From NCBI RefSeq assembly GCF_023159225.1, contig NC_063166.1, positions 77,959,785-78,023,784 of the forward strand: a stretch of 64,000 bases of DNA, given 5' to 3'. Shown in pieces: positions 36,326 through 48,602 of this stretch (positions are counted from its first letter, which is position 1; the number at the start of each line of letters is the position of its first letter). A model generated the notes under the pieces. That model saw nothing but the letters and a program-made list of their open reading frames with translations, was not told the origin of the DNA and ran no database searches. Position numbers and translations under genes: made by a program. This DNA comes from Perognathus longimembris pacificus. Lineage: Eukaryota > Chordata > Mammalia > Rodentia > Heteromyidae.

Positions 36326-36331
36326 AATAAA
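36326..36331 (+). terminator. Poly(A) signal, copy 5 pseudogene
   Basis: AATAAA preserved, B-type context (CAGCAG before it). Confidence 0.72.
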
Positions 36332-36394
36332 CTATTCCTTTCAAGCAAAGATGTTCTTTTTGTCAGTGGGTAGCACAGAAATTCCAAGCAGAAA

Positions 36395-36585
36395 CCAGGC
36401 CTTGAGGGCTCCTACCTGAAATTCTAGCTGCTCAGGAGGCTGCAATCTGAGGATCGCAGTTCACAAAAGAGCCCAGGAAGTTTCTGAGACTCTTACATCC
36501 AATGAACCACGAAAAATCCTGAAGTTGAGCTGTGAGTCAAGTGGGAGAGGGTCAGCCCTGTGCATAAGAAGAACACACACGCACA

Positions 36586-36642
<57 letters not shown>

Positions 36643-36700
36643 CCAGGACAGCTCCTATGTCCAGACTTCAGATCTCAGGGCTGGCGCCCAAAATATTAAT
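36395..36700 (+). mobile_element. Composite SINE carrying a CA repeat, after copy 5
   Basis: B1-like and Geo-like halves with a long CA run (36583-36640) in the right half. Counterparts at 51525-51830 (also with CA) and 41548-41800 (without). Confidence 0.6.
36583..36640. repeat. CA microsatellite after copy 5
   Basis: Long CA run inside a composite SINE. Confidence 0.95.
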
Positions 36701-38377
36701 AACAGTAAATAAATGAATGAATAAATTCGGTGTGGAGTGGGTGAGCACAGCCCACGGCGTCTCAGGCCTGGCACACTCTGCCGGCCTCTGCTCTCCTGGC
36801 TGTACTCTGTGACTGGAAGCTGAAGCCAGGTCTGGGTCGCTGTGCTTCCTCCACTGCCTCCGTGTGGCGGGGAGGATGAATTGCAGGCCCATTTCTGACT
36901 TCAAAGAAAGAAAAGAGATTTGTGGGCGGGGATGTAAGGCTGTTCAAGGAAAGGCCTGATAGGGGAATGTCAGAGCAGTGGGCATCTTTCCCCTGAGCAA
37001 GGCGTTGAGAGGTTAGTGAACAGTAACAGCATTCAGTCAGAACACTGCGCATGTGCTCATTCCTCTGCCACAGTCTCTGTGTGTTTGTTACAGGGCTGTG
37101 CAGACACCAGTCAACGTGGCCACCAAGTCAAGTGTCTCCAGTAGGACCTGTCACAGAACCAGGTGCCACCAGGCTCATTTCATTGGAAAGTCCTGCCACT
37201 CTGTACATGGCTGCGCAGGTGTCTGTGGGTCACTGATGCTGCCACACATTTCTGATCCCCACAGATGGATCTCCACAGCTGGCCTCCCTCCTCTGCTCTC
37301 AGCCTCCCCAGCCCGGGCCCCAGCTCAGGTGCTGTGGGCTGTGGTCCATCCACCCGCAGGGTCTCCATCCCCAGTGCCTGGGTGTGGCTCAGGCCCCAGG
37401 GTGTGAGCAGTGCATGGGCTTCCTTCTCAGCACCCAGCTGCATCCCGGCCTGCCTCTCTACTTCCTTCCCTCTGTGCACAGAAGCGGGGACCATGTGTCC
37501 TATCACCTGTCCCCAGGTGGTACAGGGACCACAACCACAATAATTGCACAATAAATATTTCTCTAATGGCTGCATCCCCATTTCATTTTATTTTCTGTTC
37601 CTTGCTTATTTTTTTCTTCAGAACTGAGGCCCATATGCCTTCTTGCCTTCCTTGCTCAGCCGTTGCCCTACCCCTGAATGATGTTTCCAGCCCAGGTTCA
37701 GCTGGCTTCTTTGCAGAAGAAGTTTAACAAACTTTTCTACCGGGCTCACATTGAGGTGTAATCCTTCTGGGGTGGGAGGCATCTCTCAATTTGAAGAGTG
37801 CTAGTCAGTGAGCAAAAGCAGTAGGTACTGAGTTCAAGTTCCACTCTCAGATTAAAGCAATGTTTCATGTTCCTGACATCAGCCTGCTGTGTAGCGAGCT
37901 GACAGGCGTGGACTCCATTACTCATCAGTCTGCTGCTTTTTAGATCAAGAGGATTCTCCAGCAAAGCCCCCAGCCTACTGGAAGACTTGAGCTTCTGTCT
38001 CGGCACTATCTGAATCCTGTAAAGTCATCATGTGAATGTGAGGAAACTTGGAAAAGCACTGACCTCCCCAACTGCATTTCCCCACCCCCAGCCGTTGTGG
38101 ACTCCAGAGGGGCCATCAAGTCCCCACCTGAGGACACGTGGCATGTCTCCTTTCCTCTACTCCCTCTTCACCTTGCCTGCCTTTCTGGAGTATTTCAGCA
38201 CAGTTTATCTGCCCAAGGCACAACTGTGACCTGCCCCACAGCCAGGACTCTGCAGCTATCTCTCTGCCAGGGGTCAGCCCCAGGCCTCCCTGACCTGCAG
38301 CCCCAGGATCTGTTGAGGGGTCTGCTTGTCCCACACATCCCCCTCAAATCACAGTCACGTCCCCATCTCCAACTCCT

Positions 38378-38533
38378 TTTATAAGGGTCCGCTGATCTCA
38401 GGCCCAGTGTCCCATTCTCAGTGGACCACAGGAGCTGCAGAATTCCCTTCTCCAGCCTCAGCCCCAGCCAGCGGGGAAGGCTCTGCAGCAGGACTGCCAC
38501 ACTCCCATCCCGACGCTGCCATCAGCTTCTCAG
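38378..38533 (+). promoter_or_regulatory. Promoter TATA box and exon 1, copy 6
   Basis: TTTATAAGG at 38378-38386; exon 1 ends at 38533 with CAG|GTAAGC. The upstream sequence is the most diverged of the set: the TGTTCC hexamer is TTGTCC here and about 60 bases seen in other promoters are missing near 38160. Confidence 0.7.
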
Positions 38534-38794
38534 GTAAGCACCTCAGCGCTGTGGGCCTGGGATTCGGGGAGCAGAGCACTTCCACTGTGGGCAGATGCAG
38601 TGAGCTCTCGCCGTCAGCGTGGGTGCTTAGCGCTGAGTCTGGAGGCAGAGCCACTGCTGCTGTGCTTGCCAGCTCTCGACTCCTCTTCCTCCTTCTCAAC
38701 CTTCTCTGCAGGCCAACATTGCAGGGTCTGGTTTCCAAATCCACAGATTGCCCTGCTTTCTTCCAAATGAAACTAATAGTCTAACAGATAGTGC

Positions 38795-39160
38795 AATTTT
38801 TTTTTCAGGATTCTGGGTTTGAACTCCTGGCTTGCTTACTCTCCCTTGGCTTCTTTTGCTCAAGGTTAAACTTTAACACTTGAAGCACAGTTCTACTTCC
38901 AGCTTCTGTGGTAGTTATTTGAAGAGAAGAATCTTCTTAACTTTCCTGCTCAGGCCTGCTTCAAACCCCTATACCTAGATCTCAGTCTCGAGCTATGATC
39001 ATAGGTGTGAGCCACCGGCCCCTAGCCCATGAGTGACTCTTGTTGGTTTTTTTGTTTTTGTTTTTTTGACATGGGGCTTGAACGTGGGGTCTAGGTACTT
39101 TCCCTGAGGTCTTCTGCTCAAGGCCAGTGCTCTAGCACTTGAGCCACAGTGTCACTGTGA
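38795..39160 (-). mobile_element. Two old SINE remnants in intron 1, copy 6
   Basis: A minus-strand Geo/B1-like composite (38795-39028) followed by a second Geo-like remnant (39041-39160). Confidence 0.5.
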
Positions 39161-39479
39161 CTTTTATGATAAGGGAATCTGGTAGGTTTGGTAGAGGACT
39201 GGTACTTCTAGGTGTCCTGTTTTCTCAAAGTTGGTGCTCTACACTTGAGTCACCCCTCCAGTCTGGTGCCTTCATGTTAATTGCAGATGGAGTCTCCCAC
39301 CTTTCTGTTGATGGATTCTGGCTTTTCAACTCCATCACTGTGCTCTCAGCCATTTCAGTAGCTTGGTTTACAGGGGAAGGCTCCCAGGCCTGCTCATAGC
39401 TAAAGCTCCATCATGGAGCCCTGGGCCTGTGGGGACAGTGTCCAGCCCCTGTCACCTCTGCATTCAAGAAGTGACCTCA

Positions 39480-39692
39480 GGGGCTGGGGATATAGCCTAG
39501 TGGCAAGAGTGCCTGCCTCGGATACATGAGGCCCTAGGTTCGATTCCCCAGCACCACATATACAGAAAACGGCCAGAAGCGGCGCTGTGGCTCAAGTGGC
39601 AGAGTGCTAGCCTTGAGCGGGAAGAAGCCAGGGACAGTGCTCAGGCCCTGAGTCCAAGGCCCAGGACTGGCCAAAAAAAAAAAAAAAAAAGT
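39480..39692 (+). mobile_element. IDL-Geo-type SINE in intron 1, copy 6
   Basis: Flanked by AAGTGACCTCAG and AAGTGACGTCAG. The empty site is seen in unit 9 near 59030. Confidence 0.88.
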
Positions 39693-39784
39693 GACGTCAG
39701 CACTCAGTGTGGGGAAGGCCCCTAGGAAAAGGACTCCTTGGATCCCAGTCCCTCACAGACTCCACAAACACCAGGGAGCTCCTG

Positions 39785-40190
39785 TGTCCTGGTTTGCTGC
39801 CACCCACTCCGTCCTCTAGAGGAGGAAGCAGCCTTGCTGTCAGTGGAGCTGGCAGCACAGGGCTGGAGTCTGGGCTCCTGCAGGGTCCTTGTTCTGTCTG
39901 TGTCCTCTGGCCATGGGTGGAAGCCTCAGCTGCAGGAACAGCTTGTCTGTGACTTCCCTATGTCCTTGGAGCCTGCCATGATGCTGGTCCCTACTTACAC
40001 TGGAGGGATCCTTCTGTCTGCAGAAGTGTCTGGAAAGAAAAATGAAAATTTCCAAATTGTCTGCAGATTCTTCTGGCAGCAAGTGGAGGTGACCGGGTGG
40101 ACAACCCCTCTCACCTCAAACCCCTCTGTCTCAGGGCCCAGGAACTTGTCCGCTGCTTCTCAGTCCACAGGACACACAGCTGCAGGGGTG
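39785..40190 (+). other. Candidate noncoding middle exons, copy 6
   Basis: Exon-2-like block at about 39785-39955 and exon-3-like block at about 40080-40190, preceded by TTCTGGCAG. No SINE separates them. Confidence 0.38.
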
Positions 40191-40422
40191 CGCTTTCCCC
40201 GTTCTTCCCTTGACCCCAACCTCCATAACCAGGGACATATCCACATGGACTTGAGGAAACCTGGGGGACAGTCCCGTTACCTGCATTGACACCCTGAGCC
40301 TCAGGGTACTGACCCAGAACGCTCCATTGTTCTGATCTCTCCTCAGCACCTGCAGAAGACGTGGCTGCACAGCTTCTAGAACCTACCCGCGAGGTTGGCG
40401 TTGGCTTTGCTGTGTTGTCCTG

Positions 40423-41052
40423 ATGGTGGTGCAAATGGAGATCCTGCTGACCATGGGGACTGTCCACCTGCTGCTGCTGCTGCCCTGTCTGTCCCTCAGT
40501 GGCCATGTCCCTGTCTGGGCTGCCACACAGAAGTCTCTCTTCAACCCATCTCATTTTACCTGGCAAGATTCAAACTTCTCGTTGTCTTCAGTGAACAAAT
40601 CTCTCCTTCTTTGGTTCAATGTGACTGAACAGAAATTACAGGCTCTCGACTGGCCACACCCTAATTTAAACCTACAAAAAGGACAGCCCTTCTCCGGGTA
40701 TCTGTTTTTCCGAGATAAAATGCCTGCAGTCTTAGCTCTTACATCTCTCCCTCAATCCCACATGAGTACAGATAATGTAATGGTAAAGGAGAATGCCGCA
40801 GATTACTGTGTTGCTATCAACACTAATGATACTTTGTTACAGGATGTTCTTGGCTATAATCCTGACAACCTGGAAAGCCCCTGCTATGTGTGCTCCAGTA
40901 GTGACTGTCCTGTGGAGAAAGACAGGCCCTGCCGCTGCGGCTGGCTTCTTTTCAACCAACACCCCTTACTCCCGAATAAGCTAATTACACGCCGATTTGT
41001 TGGAGTCTGGTGGTTGACTGTTGATGACAGGAAATGGAATCACCCCAAATAG
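40423..41052 (+). CDS. Copy 6: secreted six-cysteine glycoprotein (divergent subfamily B)
   Basis: A 209-residue frame in one exon (acceptor AG at 40345-40346). It has a single ATG with G at +4; the second ATG seen in other copies is GTG here. Signal peptide about 1-25. Sequons N51-F-S, N58-K-S, N66-V-T and N135-D-T. Cysteines C129, C154, C157, C162, C170 and C172, then GWLLFNQHP as in copy 7. The N-terminal half resembles subfamily A (VNKSLLLWFN, QALDWPHP) and the C-terminal half resembles B, so the gene looks mosaic. The tail runs on for a few residues past the usual stop, ending RKWNHPK. Poly(A) signal 41261-41266. A SINE sits just downstream at 41292. Function unknown. Confidence 0.85.
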   Translation: MVVQMEILLTMGTVHLLLLLPCLSLSGHVPVWAATQKSLFNPSHFTWQDSNFSLSSVNKSLLLWFNVTEQKLQALDWPHPNLNLQKGQPFSGYLFFRDKMPAVLALTSLPQSHMSTDNVMVKENAADYCVAINTNDTLLQDVLGYNPDNLESPCYVCSSSDCPVEKDRPCRCGWLLFNQHPLLPNKLITRRFVGVWWLTVDDRKWNHPK

Positions 41053-41197
41053 ACCCTGTTGTGGAGGATGGGGTGCAGCCTGTGGCCTGGCCCCTGTCTT
41101 TCCATTCCCCTCTCCTAAGTCCTGCACCAATGCCTCTGCAATGTATTCTCTCATATTTCCTCTTTGGCTGTGAAAGTGCTTGTAATCTGCTCCCTCT

Positions 41198-41212
41198 CCT
41201 GCAGGGGGCGCT
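41198..41212 (+). promoter_or_regulatory. CTCF-like motif in the copy 6 3' UTR
   Basis: CCTGCAGGGGGCGCT about 50 bases before AATAAA. Copies 1-5, 7 and 8 have weaker versions at the same place. Confidence 0.5.
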
Positions 41213-41260
41213 CGCTCCCGCCTTAGGCTCCCAAGCCTGGGTCTGGGGTCTTTGGTGCAG

Positions 41261-41266
41261 AATAAA
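41261..41266 (+). terminator. Poly(A) signal, copy 6
   Basis: AATAAA with the usual context. A SINE inserted about 25 bases later split the GT-rich downstream element GTTGTTCTT, which is now duplicated on both sides as the target site. Confidence 0.75.
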
Positions 41267-41291
41267 CTGTTCCTTTCAAGCAAAGTTGTTC

Positions 41292-41505
41292 TTTTTTTTT
41301 TTTTTTTTTTTTTTGCCAGTCCTGGGCCTTGGACTCAGGGCCCGAGCACTGTCCCTGGCTTCTTCCCGCTCAAGGCTAGCACTCTGCCACTTGAGCCACA
41401 GCGCCGCTTCTGGCCGTTTTCTGTATATGTGGTGCTGGGGAATCGAACCTAGGGCCTCGTGTATCCGAGGCAGGCACTCTTGCCACTAGGCTATATCCCC
41501 AGCCC
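41292..41505 (-). mobile_element. IDL-Geo-type SINE just past the copy 6 poly(A) site
   Basis: Target duplication GCAAAGTTGTTCTT on both sides. Confidence 0.9.
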
Positions 41506-43039
41506 GCAAAGTTGTTCTTCTTGTCAGTGGGTAGACAGAACTTATGGGCAGAAACCAGCTCTTGACGGTTCTTGTCTGAAATCCTAGCTACTCGCAAGAT
41601 CACTCCAAAGATCACGGTTCAAAGCCAGCCCAGGCAGGAAAGTCTGTGAGACTCTTACCTCCAATCAACCACAAAAAAGCCACAAGTGGAGCTGTGGGTC
41701 AAGTGGCAGAGTGCCAGCTTTGTGCATATGGGGGGGAAAAAAAAGTTTTTTAACTCAAGGACAGCTCCTATACCCACATTTCAAGTCACAAGACTGGTAC
41801 CCTCAAAATAATTAATAAATGGGTGAATAAATAAATTAATTCTGGGTGGAGTGGGTGAGCACAGCCCACAGCGTCTCAGGCCTGGCACATTCTGCCGGCC
41901 TCTGCTCTCCTGACTGTGCTCTGCAACTGGAAGCTGAAACCAGGACTGGGTCCCTGTGCTTCCTTCACTGCCCCTGTGTGGCAGGGAGGATGAACCACAG
42001 GCCCTTTTCTGACCTCTCTCCCAAGGGAGGGGACTGGGGTTGGGGACAGGAGGGCAGGCTGCCCAAGGAGATTGCTGATGGGGGAATGTCAGAGCCATGG
42101 GCATCTTTCCCCTGAGCAAGACCTTGAGATGTTGGTGAGCAGAAACAGCATTCAGTCAATCATTAGTGCACACTCACCCGGGCAGTCTCGATGTACTTGT
42201 CTCGGGTTGGTGCAGACACCACACATGCTGACCCCCCACTCTAGTATATCCCATAGCACCTGTCACAGAACAGTGTGCCACCATGCTCATTTCATGGGTC
42301 ACTGACACTGCCCCTCAGTTCCAAAGACACTCCCTTCCTCTCTCCCTGCCTCTGGTCCCCACAGCCGGCCTCCCTCCTCTGCTCTCAGCCTCCCCAGCCC
42401 GGGCCCCGGCTCAGGTCCTGTGGGCTGTGGTCCATCCACCCGCAGGGTCTCCATCCCCAGACCCAGGAGTGGCTCAGGCCCCAGGGTGTGAGCAGCGCAT
42501 GGGCTTCCTTCTCAGCACCCAGCTGCATCCCGGCCTGCCTCTCTACTTCCTTCACTCTGTGCACAGAGGCGGGGACTGTGTGTCCTGTCACGTGTCCCCA
42601 GGTGGCACACGGACCACAGCCAAGGTAGTTTGCAAGAAATATTTCTGCCTGCCCATTTTATTTTATTTATTCTGTTTTGTTGTTCTTTTGTGTATTTCAT
42701 GTATTTATTTTTGATGATACTGTCTTGAATTCAGGTCCCTGTGCAAGCTCAGCTTCCTTACTTAGCTGGCACTCTACCCACTGAGGCATAAATCCAGCTC
42801 AAGTATAATTGATGAACTTTAACAAACATTTCCACTAGGGCTCACACTGAATTGTAATCCTGGTGTAAGAGGAGTGGTTCAGCTCCTCCATGAACTAAAG
42901 CATCACGTACTGAGTTCAAGGCCCAGTTTCTGGCTAAAATGAAAAAGAATTGGAACCTTCCTGACATTTGCCTCCTGAGTGGTGGGCTTACGGGCAGGAG
43001 CCACTTTGCTCACCAATCTGCTGCCTCCTTCTCTTCCTC

Positions 43040-43275
43040 CTTCTTTTTCTTTATCATCATGAGGCTTGAACTTTGGGCCTGGGCGTTGTCCCTCAGTTCT
43101 TTAGCTGAAGGCTAGCGCTCTACCACTTGAGCAACTGCGCCACTTCTGGTTTTCTGGTGGTTCCTTGGAGATAAAAGTCTCCCAGACTTTCCTGCCTTGG
43201 CTAGCTTTGAAGTGCCATCCTCAGATGAGTAGCTAGGATTACAGGTATGAGCCACTGGTGCCTGGCTGCTGCCTT
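43040..43275 (-). mobile_element. Old composite SINE upstream of the orphan promoter
   Basis: Minus-strand Geo-like part, then a B1-like end (ATTACAGGTATGAGCCACTGG). Confidence 0.55.
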
Positions 43276-43757
43276 CTTCTTACATCAAGTATATTCTCTA
43301 GTGCCACCCATGGCCGACGGTGAATTCTTGAGCATCTGTCTCAGCACTAGCTCGAAGCCAGAAGAGTCATCATTTGAATGTGAGGAATCCCGGTGAGGCA
43401 CCGTGCTCCCCTCCCTGTGTTCTCACCACCCACAGCTGCTGTGGACCTCAAGTGGGAAGTGGGCCATCAAGACCCCACCTGAGGACGTGTGGCCTGACTC
43501 CTTCCTGCCCTCCCTCCTCACCCCACCCCAGCCCCATGGGCTTCTTCCTCTTGTCTGCCTTTCTCTGTGGCTTCAGCACAGTTTCCCTGCCCTGGTCAGG
43601 ACCGCAGTCTGCCCACAGCACAATTCTCCATCTATCTCTCTGCTTGGGAACAGCCCCAGGCCTCCTTCTCCCCCACATGCAGACACAGATCTGTGGAAAC
43701 TTCTGTTTGTTCCACACGTCCTCCCCAGTCACAGTCATGTCTACATCCTCTAAACCC

Positions 43758-43768
43758 TATAAAAGAGT

Positions 43769-43820
<52 letters not shown>

Positions 43821-43949
43821 CTCAGGCCCATTCTCAGTGGACCACAGGAGCTGCGGAATTCCCTTCTCCAGCCTCAGCCCCAGCCAGCGGGGAAGGCTCT
43901 GCAGCAGGACTGCCACACTCCCATCCCGACGCTGCCATCAGCTGCTCAG
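43758..43949 (+). promoter_or_regulatory. Orphan promoter and exon 1 with a CA repeat inside
   Basis: TATAAAAG at 43758-43765, then a CA run (43771-43819) where the other units have about 20 unique bases, then a conserved exon 1 ending at 43949 with CAG|GTAAGC. No family coding exon follows before the next complete unit (exon 1 at 48758); the sequence from 44.1 to 47.0 kb is SINEs and spacer. The CA run widens the TATA-to-exon distance by about 35 bases. Confidence 0.72.
43771..43819. repeat. CA microsatellite in the orphan core promoter
   Basis: CA run between the TATA box and exon 1. Confidence 0.95.
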
Positions 43950-44126
43950 GTAAGCACCTCAGCGCTGTGGGCCTGGGATTCGGGGAGCAGAGCACTTCCA
44001 CTGTGGGCAGATGCAGTGAGCTCTCGCTGTCAGCGTGGGTGCTTAGGGCTGAGTCTGGAGGCAGAGCCACTGCTGCTGTGCTTGCCAGCTCTCGACTCCT
44101 GTTTGTCCCTCAGAACCTTTCAATGT

Positions 44127-44366
44127 CGGGGCACCAATGGCTCACACCTGTAATCCTAGTTACTCAGGAGACTGAGATCTGAGGATTGGGGTTCAAAGCC
44201 AGCCCAGGGAGTAAAGTCCAGAAGAGGCTAATCTCCAATAAACCACCAGGGAACTGGATGTGGTACTGCGGCTCAACACGCTAGAGCACTAGGCTTCATC
44301 TGAAGAGCAGAGGAACAGAACCCAGGCCCAGAGTTTAAGCCCGGCGACCAACCAAAAAAAAAAAAA
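44127..44366 (+). mobile_element. B1-like/Geo-like composite SINE after the orphan exon 1
   Basis: Starts about 175 bases past the orphan donor, exactly where intron 1 sequence of the other units ends. A 12-base A tail is present. Confidence 0.65.
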
Positions 44367-44369
44367 GGG

Positions 44370-45299
44370 AGGGGTTCTCCCCACAAGTGCTGGGAGAGGC
44401 CCAGAGGACGGAGGCCCCTGCTCCATCCCCAGTATGGCCAGGAGAGAGAGAGATGGATAGAGAACCCAGAGGCTCCCAGGCCTCCCTGGGCCGCCATGGC
44501 CTCTGCCTGCATCCAAGGTGAGGGCGCCCCCTGCAGGCTGGCCCTGGCGGCTCTGCCCAGCTCTCCCTGCTGCTGGCTTCATGGCTGCCAGAAGGGAGGT
44601 GTGGGGGTGGGGAAGGGCAGGGCAGGCAGACCCCAAGACTCTGTGAGTCACAGCAAGTGAGGCGCATGCTCACCAGGTCCCAGGTGGGGCTCTGTCTCCC
44701 CTGTCCAGAGTCCTTCTCTGTGTCTCCCCCCGCCCCCCACCCCGGGTCTCAGCCGAGAACATGTCTCAGTTGAGGTCACTTTCTCAGGGTCCCTTCACTG
44801 AGCCCCTCATCTGAAGATGTCTTCTGGCCCCATGCAGGGACCCTGGCATTGGAATGAAGCCACTTTCCCTGTCCTTCCAGTTTTTTGTGGATTTCTTGTC
44901 CCTCCTCCTGGGGATTGGACTCAGGGCCTGAGTGTGGTCCCTGAGCTTTTCTACTCAAGACCAGCCGTCTACCACGTGAGTCCCAGCTCCACTCCTGTTT
45001 CTGGCAGTTTTTGACGGTAAGAGTCTCCTGCGTTTATATGGCTCGGCTCACTTGCAGCCAGGATCCTCAGACCGCTGCCTCCAGAGAAGCTGGGATTGCC
45101 GAGTCTTACATGTAGCCAGGCAAGGCAAGTTCTCCAGCAGAGAACCAGGTGCTCAGGGACAACATGCTCTGTCTCTTTCTCTCTTTGATGGCTCTGGGGT
45201 TTTGGATAAGGGCTACTCAGTTGTTAGCTTGGCGCTCCGCCACACAAGTCTATCTTGGACAGTTTTCCCATTTGTTGAATTATTATTTTTTATTATTAC
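44370..45299. other. Unique stretch between orphan exon 1 and spacer
   Basis: GC-rich sequence not repeated elsewhere in the window, holding one strong CTCF-like site on the minus strand (44523-44537) and an old SINE remnant at about 44880-45110. I see no gene. Confidence 0.4.
44523..44537 (-). promoter_or_regulatory. CTCF-like motif, reverse orientation
   Basis: On the minus strand reads CCTGCAGGGGGCGCC. It is the only one facing the other way. Confidence 0.5.
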
Positions 45300-47010
45300 T
45301 GGAGATTAATTTAAATATCCCAGTGGTTTGACAGGCACTGAGGTCATGAACAGAAGAATGGGTAAACAAAATGATGCTGTCCATTCAGGAGCCATGCTCA
45401 GCCCTGGAGGAAGCACTGATTTATGACGTGTCCAAGCATGAGGAGAGCCAGGCACAGGACCCCACCATGGGCTCCCATGATGTGACAGATTAGGGCAAGA
45501 AATTTCCCCACACATAAAGTTCATCAGTGATCAACAGAAAGTGGGGAGGGAGAATGGTGTGCAGGGTTTTCGTTAGGGCTTATGCCTGTCAATTTTAATA
45601 CTCAGAGGTTGAGATCTAGAGAACTGAGGTCCAAAGGTAGCACAAAGCAGAAAGTAACCTCCAAAAAGCTGGCCTGAAATGAGCTTCAGTATTAGAACAT
45701 CTGCCTAGCAAGTAAGAGGCTGTGGGTTTAAACTGCACTAGCATAAAAAGGAACCCAAACCAAGGTCATTGAGCTGCACGAGCGCCCAGTACCCCAGCCT
45801 TCCTCAGTCCCGGAGCTGGAAACTGGCCTGGACACCGTACTTGAACAACGCAGACTGACATTACGTGTATTTCACCAGAACTTCAAAACAAAGCAACAAA
45901 TCAGCACAACACATTGTGCAAACTGGTCCTTGTACAAAATGCGCACTCCACCATGGCGGCCGACTGTCTAAAGCAGCTTACTCTCCCACTGAGCAGCGCC
46001 CGCCAGCCCATGCCCCGCAGCTCTCTTCCCCTCTCTGCACTGCAGCTCGTGCAACTGGCTTTGTCTCCTTGCAATCCCTTTGGATCCTGAAGCCGATAGG
46101 TCTTTGTGTCTCTCTCAGGTCTGTCTTGCTGCCATGTCCGGAGCCAACATACAGTGGGGAATGGATGAACCCTGGAACCTTCTAGAACCAGTGGCTTCTG
46201 CAGGATCTCAGGCTGAGTTTGTGGAATGAAGATCTAAACATGGCCAGCTTGTGCGAGCTCAGTCACTTGGCACCATGCCATGTCTACCCAAATCCCATGC
46301 TCTCCTCCTCCACCTAGAACCTTCCAGGCTTCCCAGAAGCCAAGGCCCAAATCCAGCTCAGAGCTTAGTGGTTTTTTTTTTTCTCCTGGTATTGAGACAC
46401 AAACCCAGTGCCCAACCACTGAGCTACATCCCTATCCACAGGACATACTTGGATCTGATCCTTCAGGTGAAGATATTTTGTCCAGTCTCTTTTTCTTTTG
46501 TTTGGTTTTCTTTTTTGCCAGTGCTTGAACTCAGGGCCTGAGCACTGTCCCTGGCTTCTTTTTTGCTCAAGGCTAGCACTCTGCCACTTGAGCCACAGCA
46601 CCACTTCTGGCTTTTTCTATATACGTGGTACTGAGGAAACAAACCCAGGGCTTCAGGTATACGAGACGAACACTTTACCACTGGGCCAAATTCCCAGCCC
46701 CTGTCTTTTTTGTCTTCTATTTTTTTCCTCTTTCTTTCTTTTCCCAGTCCTGCTTCAACTCAGGACCCGGTTTCTGTACTTTAGCTCTGTGCTCAAGGCT
46801 CTACTTTACCACTTGAGCCATAGCTCCACTTCTGATAGTGTGTGTAATTGGAGATAAGAGCCTCAGGGTCTTTATTGCCCCCGGATAGTAGTCCTCAGAG
46901 ACATCACAGTGTTGAGCCACCAGCACCTGGCTGTTTTCTGCCGTCTTAAAGGTGTTGAGAAAGATCAAGCCACTCTGAGGCAGTCAGGTTGAGCAAGGCC
47001 CTGCGCGGTG
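45300..47010 (+). repeat. Inter-gene spacer block A (before copy 7)
   Basis: Counterpart beginning at the CACTGAGGTCA position, without the tetranucleotide repeat or a preceding gene end. Ends as in 21990-22280. Confidence 0.68.
46510..46701 (-). mobile_element. IDL-Geo-type SINE in the spacer before copy 7
   Basis: Diverged dimer, minus strand; absent from the matching spacers of units 3 and 4. Confidence 0.8.
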
Positions 47011-47568
47011 GGTGAGCAGAAGCAGCATTTCATCAGAGCACAACCACGTGTGCTCATTCCCTGCCACAGGCTCTGTGTGCTGGTCGGGTGAGTGTACACA
47101 CACTGCACACAGGAATTCACATCACTCTCATTTCAGGAGAAAATGCTGCCACTCTGAACACAGTCAATCCAGGAGTCTGTGGGTCACAGACTGTCCCTCA
47201 TTTCCGATGAAGTCTCCTCTCTCGCTTCCTTCTCTGATCTCAAAGCCAGCCTCTTCCTCTGCTCTCAGCCTCCCCAGCCCGGGCCCCAGCTCAGGTGCTG
47301 TGGGCTGTGGTCCATCCACCCGCAGGGTCTCCATCCCCAGAGCCCGGGTGTGGCTCAGGCCCCAGGGTGTGAGCAGCGCATGGGCTTCCTTCTCAGCACC
47401 CAGCTGCATCCCGGCCTGCCTCTCTACTTCCTTCCATCTGTGCAGAGAGGCAGGGACTGTGTGTCCTGTCACCTGTCCCCAGGTGACACACGGACCACAG
47501 CCATATCAGTTGTGCAGTCAATATTTCTTCTATGGCCTCCTTTCCACTTTATTTTTATCCAACCATCA

Positions 47569-47765
47569 TTTTTTTGCCAGTCCTGGGTCTTGAATTCAGG
47601 GCCTGAGAACTGTCCCTGGCTTCTTTTTGCTCAAGGCTAGCACTCTATCACTTGAGCCACAGCACCACTTCTGGCTTTTTCTATATATGTGGTGCTGAAG
47701 AATCAAACCTAGGACTTCATGTATACAAGGGAAGCGCTCTACCCCTAGGCCATATTCCCAGCCCC
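47569..47765 (-). mobile_element. Older IDL-Geo-type SINE upstream of copy 7
   Basis: Counterpart of 13866-14063. Confidence 0.8.
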
Positions 47766-48602
47766 ACCACTTAATTTTTAATTCTGTCTCTGTCTCTGTC
47801 TCTAGCAGGAATGGGGTTTGAACTCAGGGTCCTGTGCATATTTAGATTCTTCCTTATCTGGTGCTCTTCCATGTAAGTTATGCATCTGCCAGGTTCAGCT
47901 GGTTGTTTCAGAGATGAAGTTTAAGGAGCTTTTCCACTGGGGCTCTCACTGAATTGGAATCCTCCTCTCATGGGAGGGGTGGCTCAGCTGGTAGAGCACT
48001 AGCCAGAGAGCTAAATCAACAGGTACAGAGTTCAAGTCCCATTGTCAGACAAGAATGAACAAAGAATGGGAACCTTCCTGACATCAGAGTCCTGAGTAGC
48101 GAGCTTGCCATCTAGACCCCCTTCCTCATTCACCAACATCAGGAAGATTCTCCAGTGCCATCTACAGCTACTGCGAGTTCTTGAGCTTCTGCCTCAGCTC
48201 TAGCTCGAGGCCTGTAAAGTCGTCATCGGAATGCGAGGAATCACAGTGAAGTCCCATCTTCCTCTCAGTGCGTTCCTGCCACCCACAGCTGCTGTGGACC
48301 CCAGAGGGGACATCAAGTCACCACCCTGAGGACGTATGGCCTGTCTCCTTCCTGCACTCCCTCCTCACCCCACCCTAGCCCCATGGATTCCTGCCCCCTG
48401 CCTGCCTTTCCCTGTGGTTTCAGCATCATTTCCTTGCCCCACTCAGGACTGTAGTCTCCACAGCGCAATTCTCCAGCTATCGCTCTGCCAGGGAACAGCC
48501 CCAGGCCACCTTCTTCCCCACCTGCAGACACAGATCTGTGGAAGTTTCTGTTTTTTCCACACGTCCTCCCCAGTCACAATCACATCCACATCTCCAACAC
48601 CC

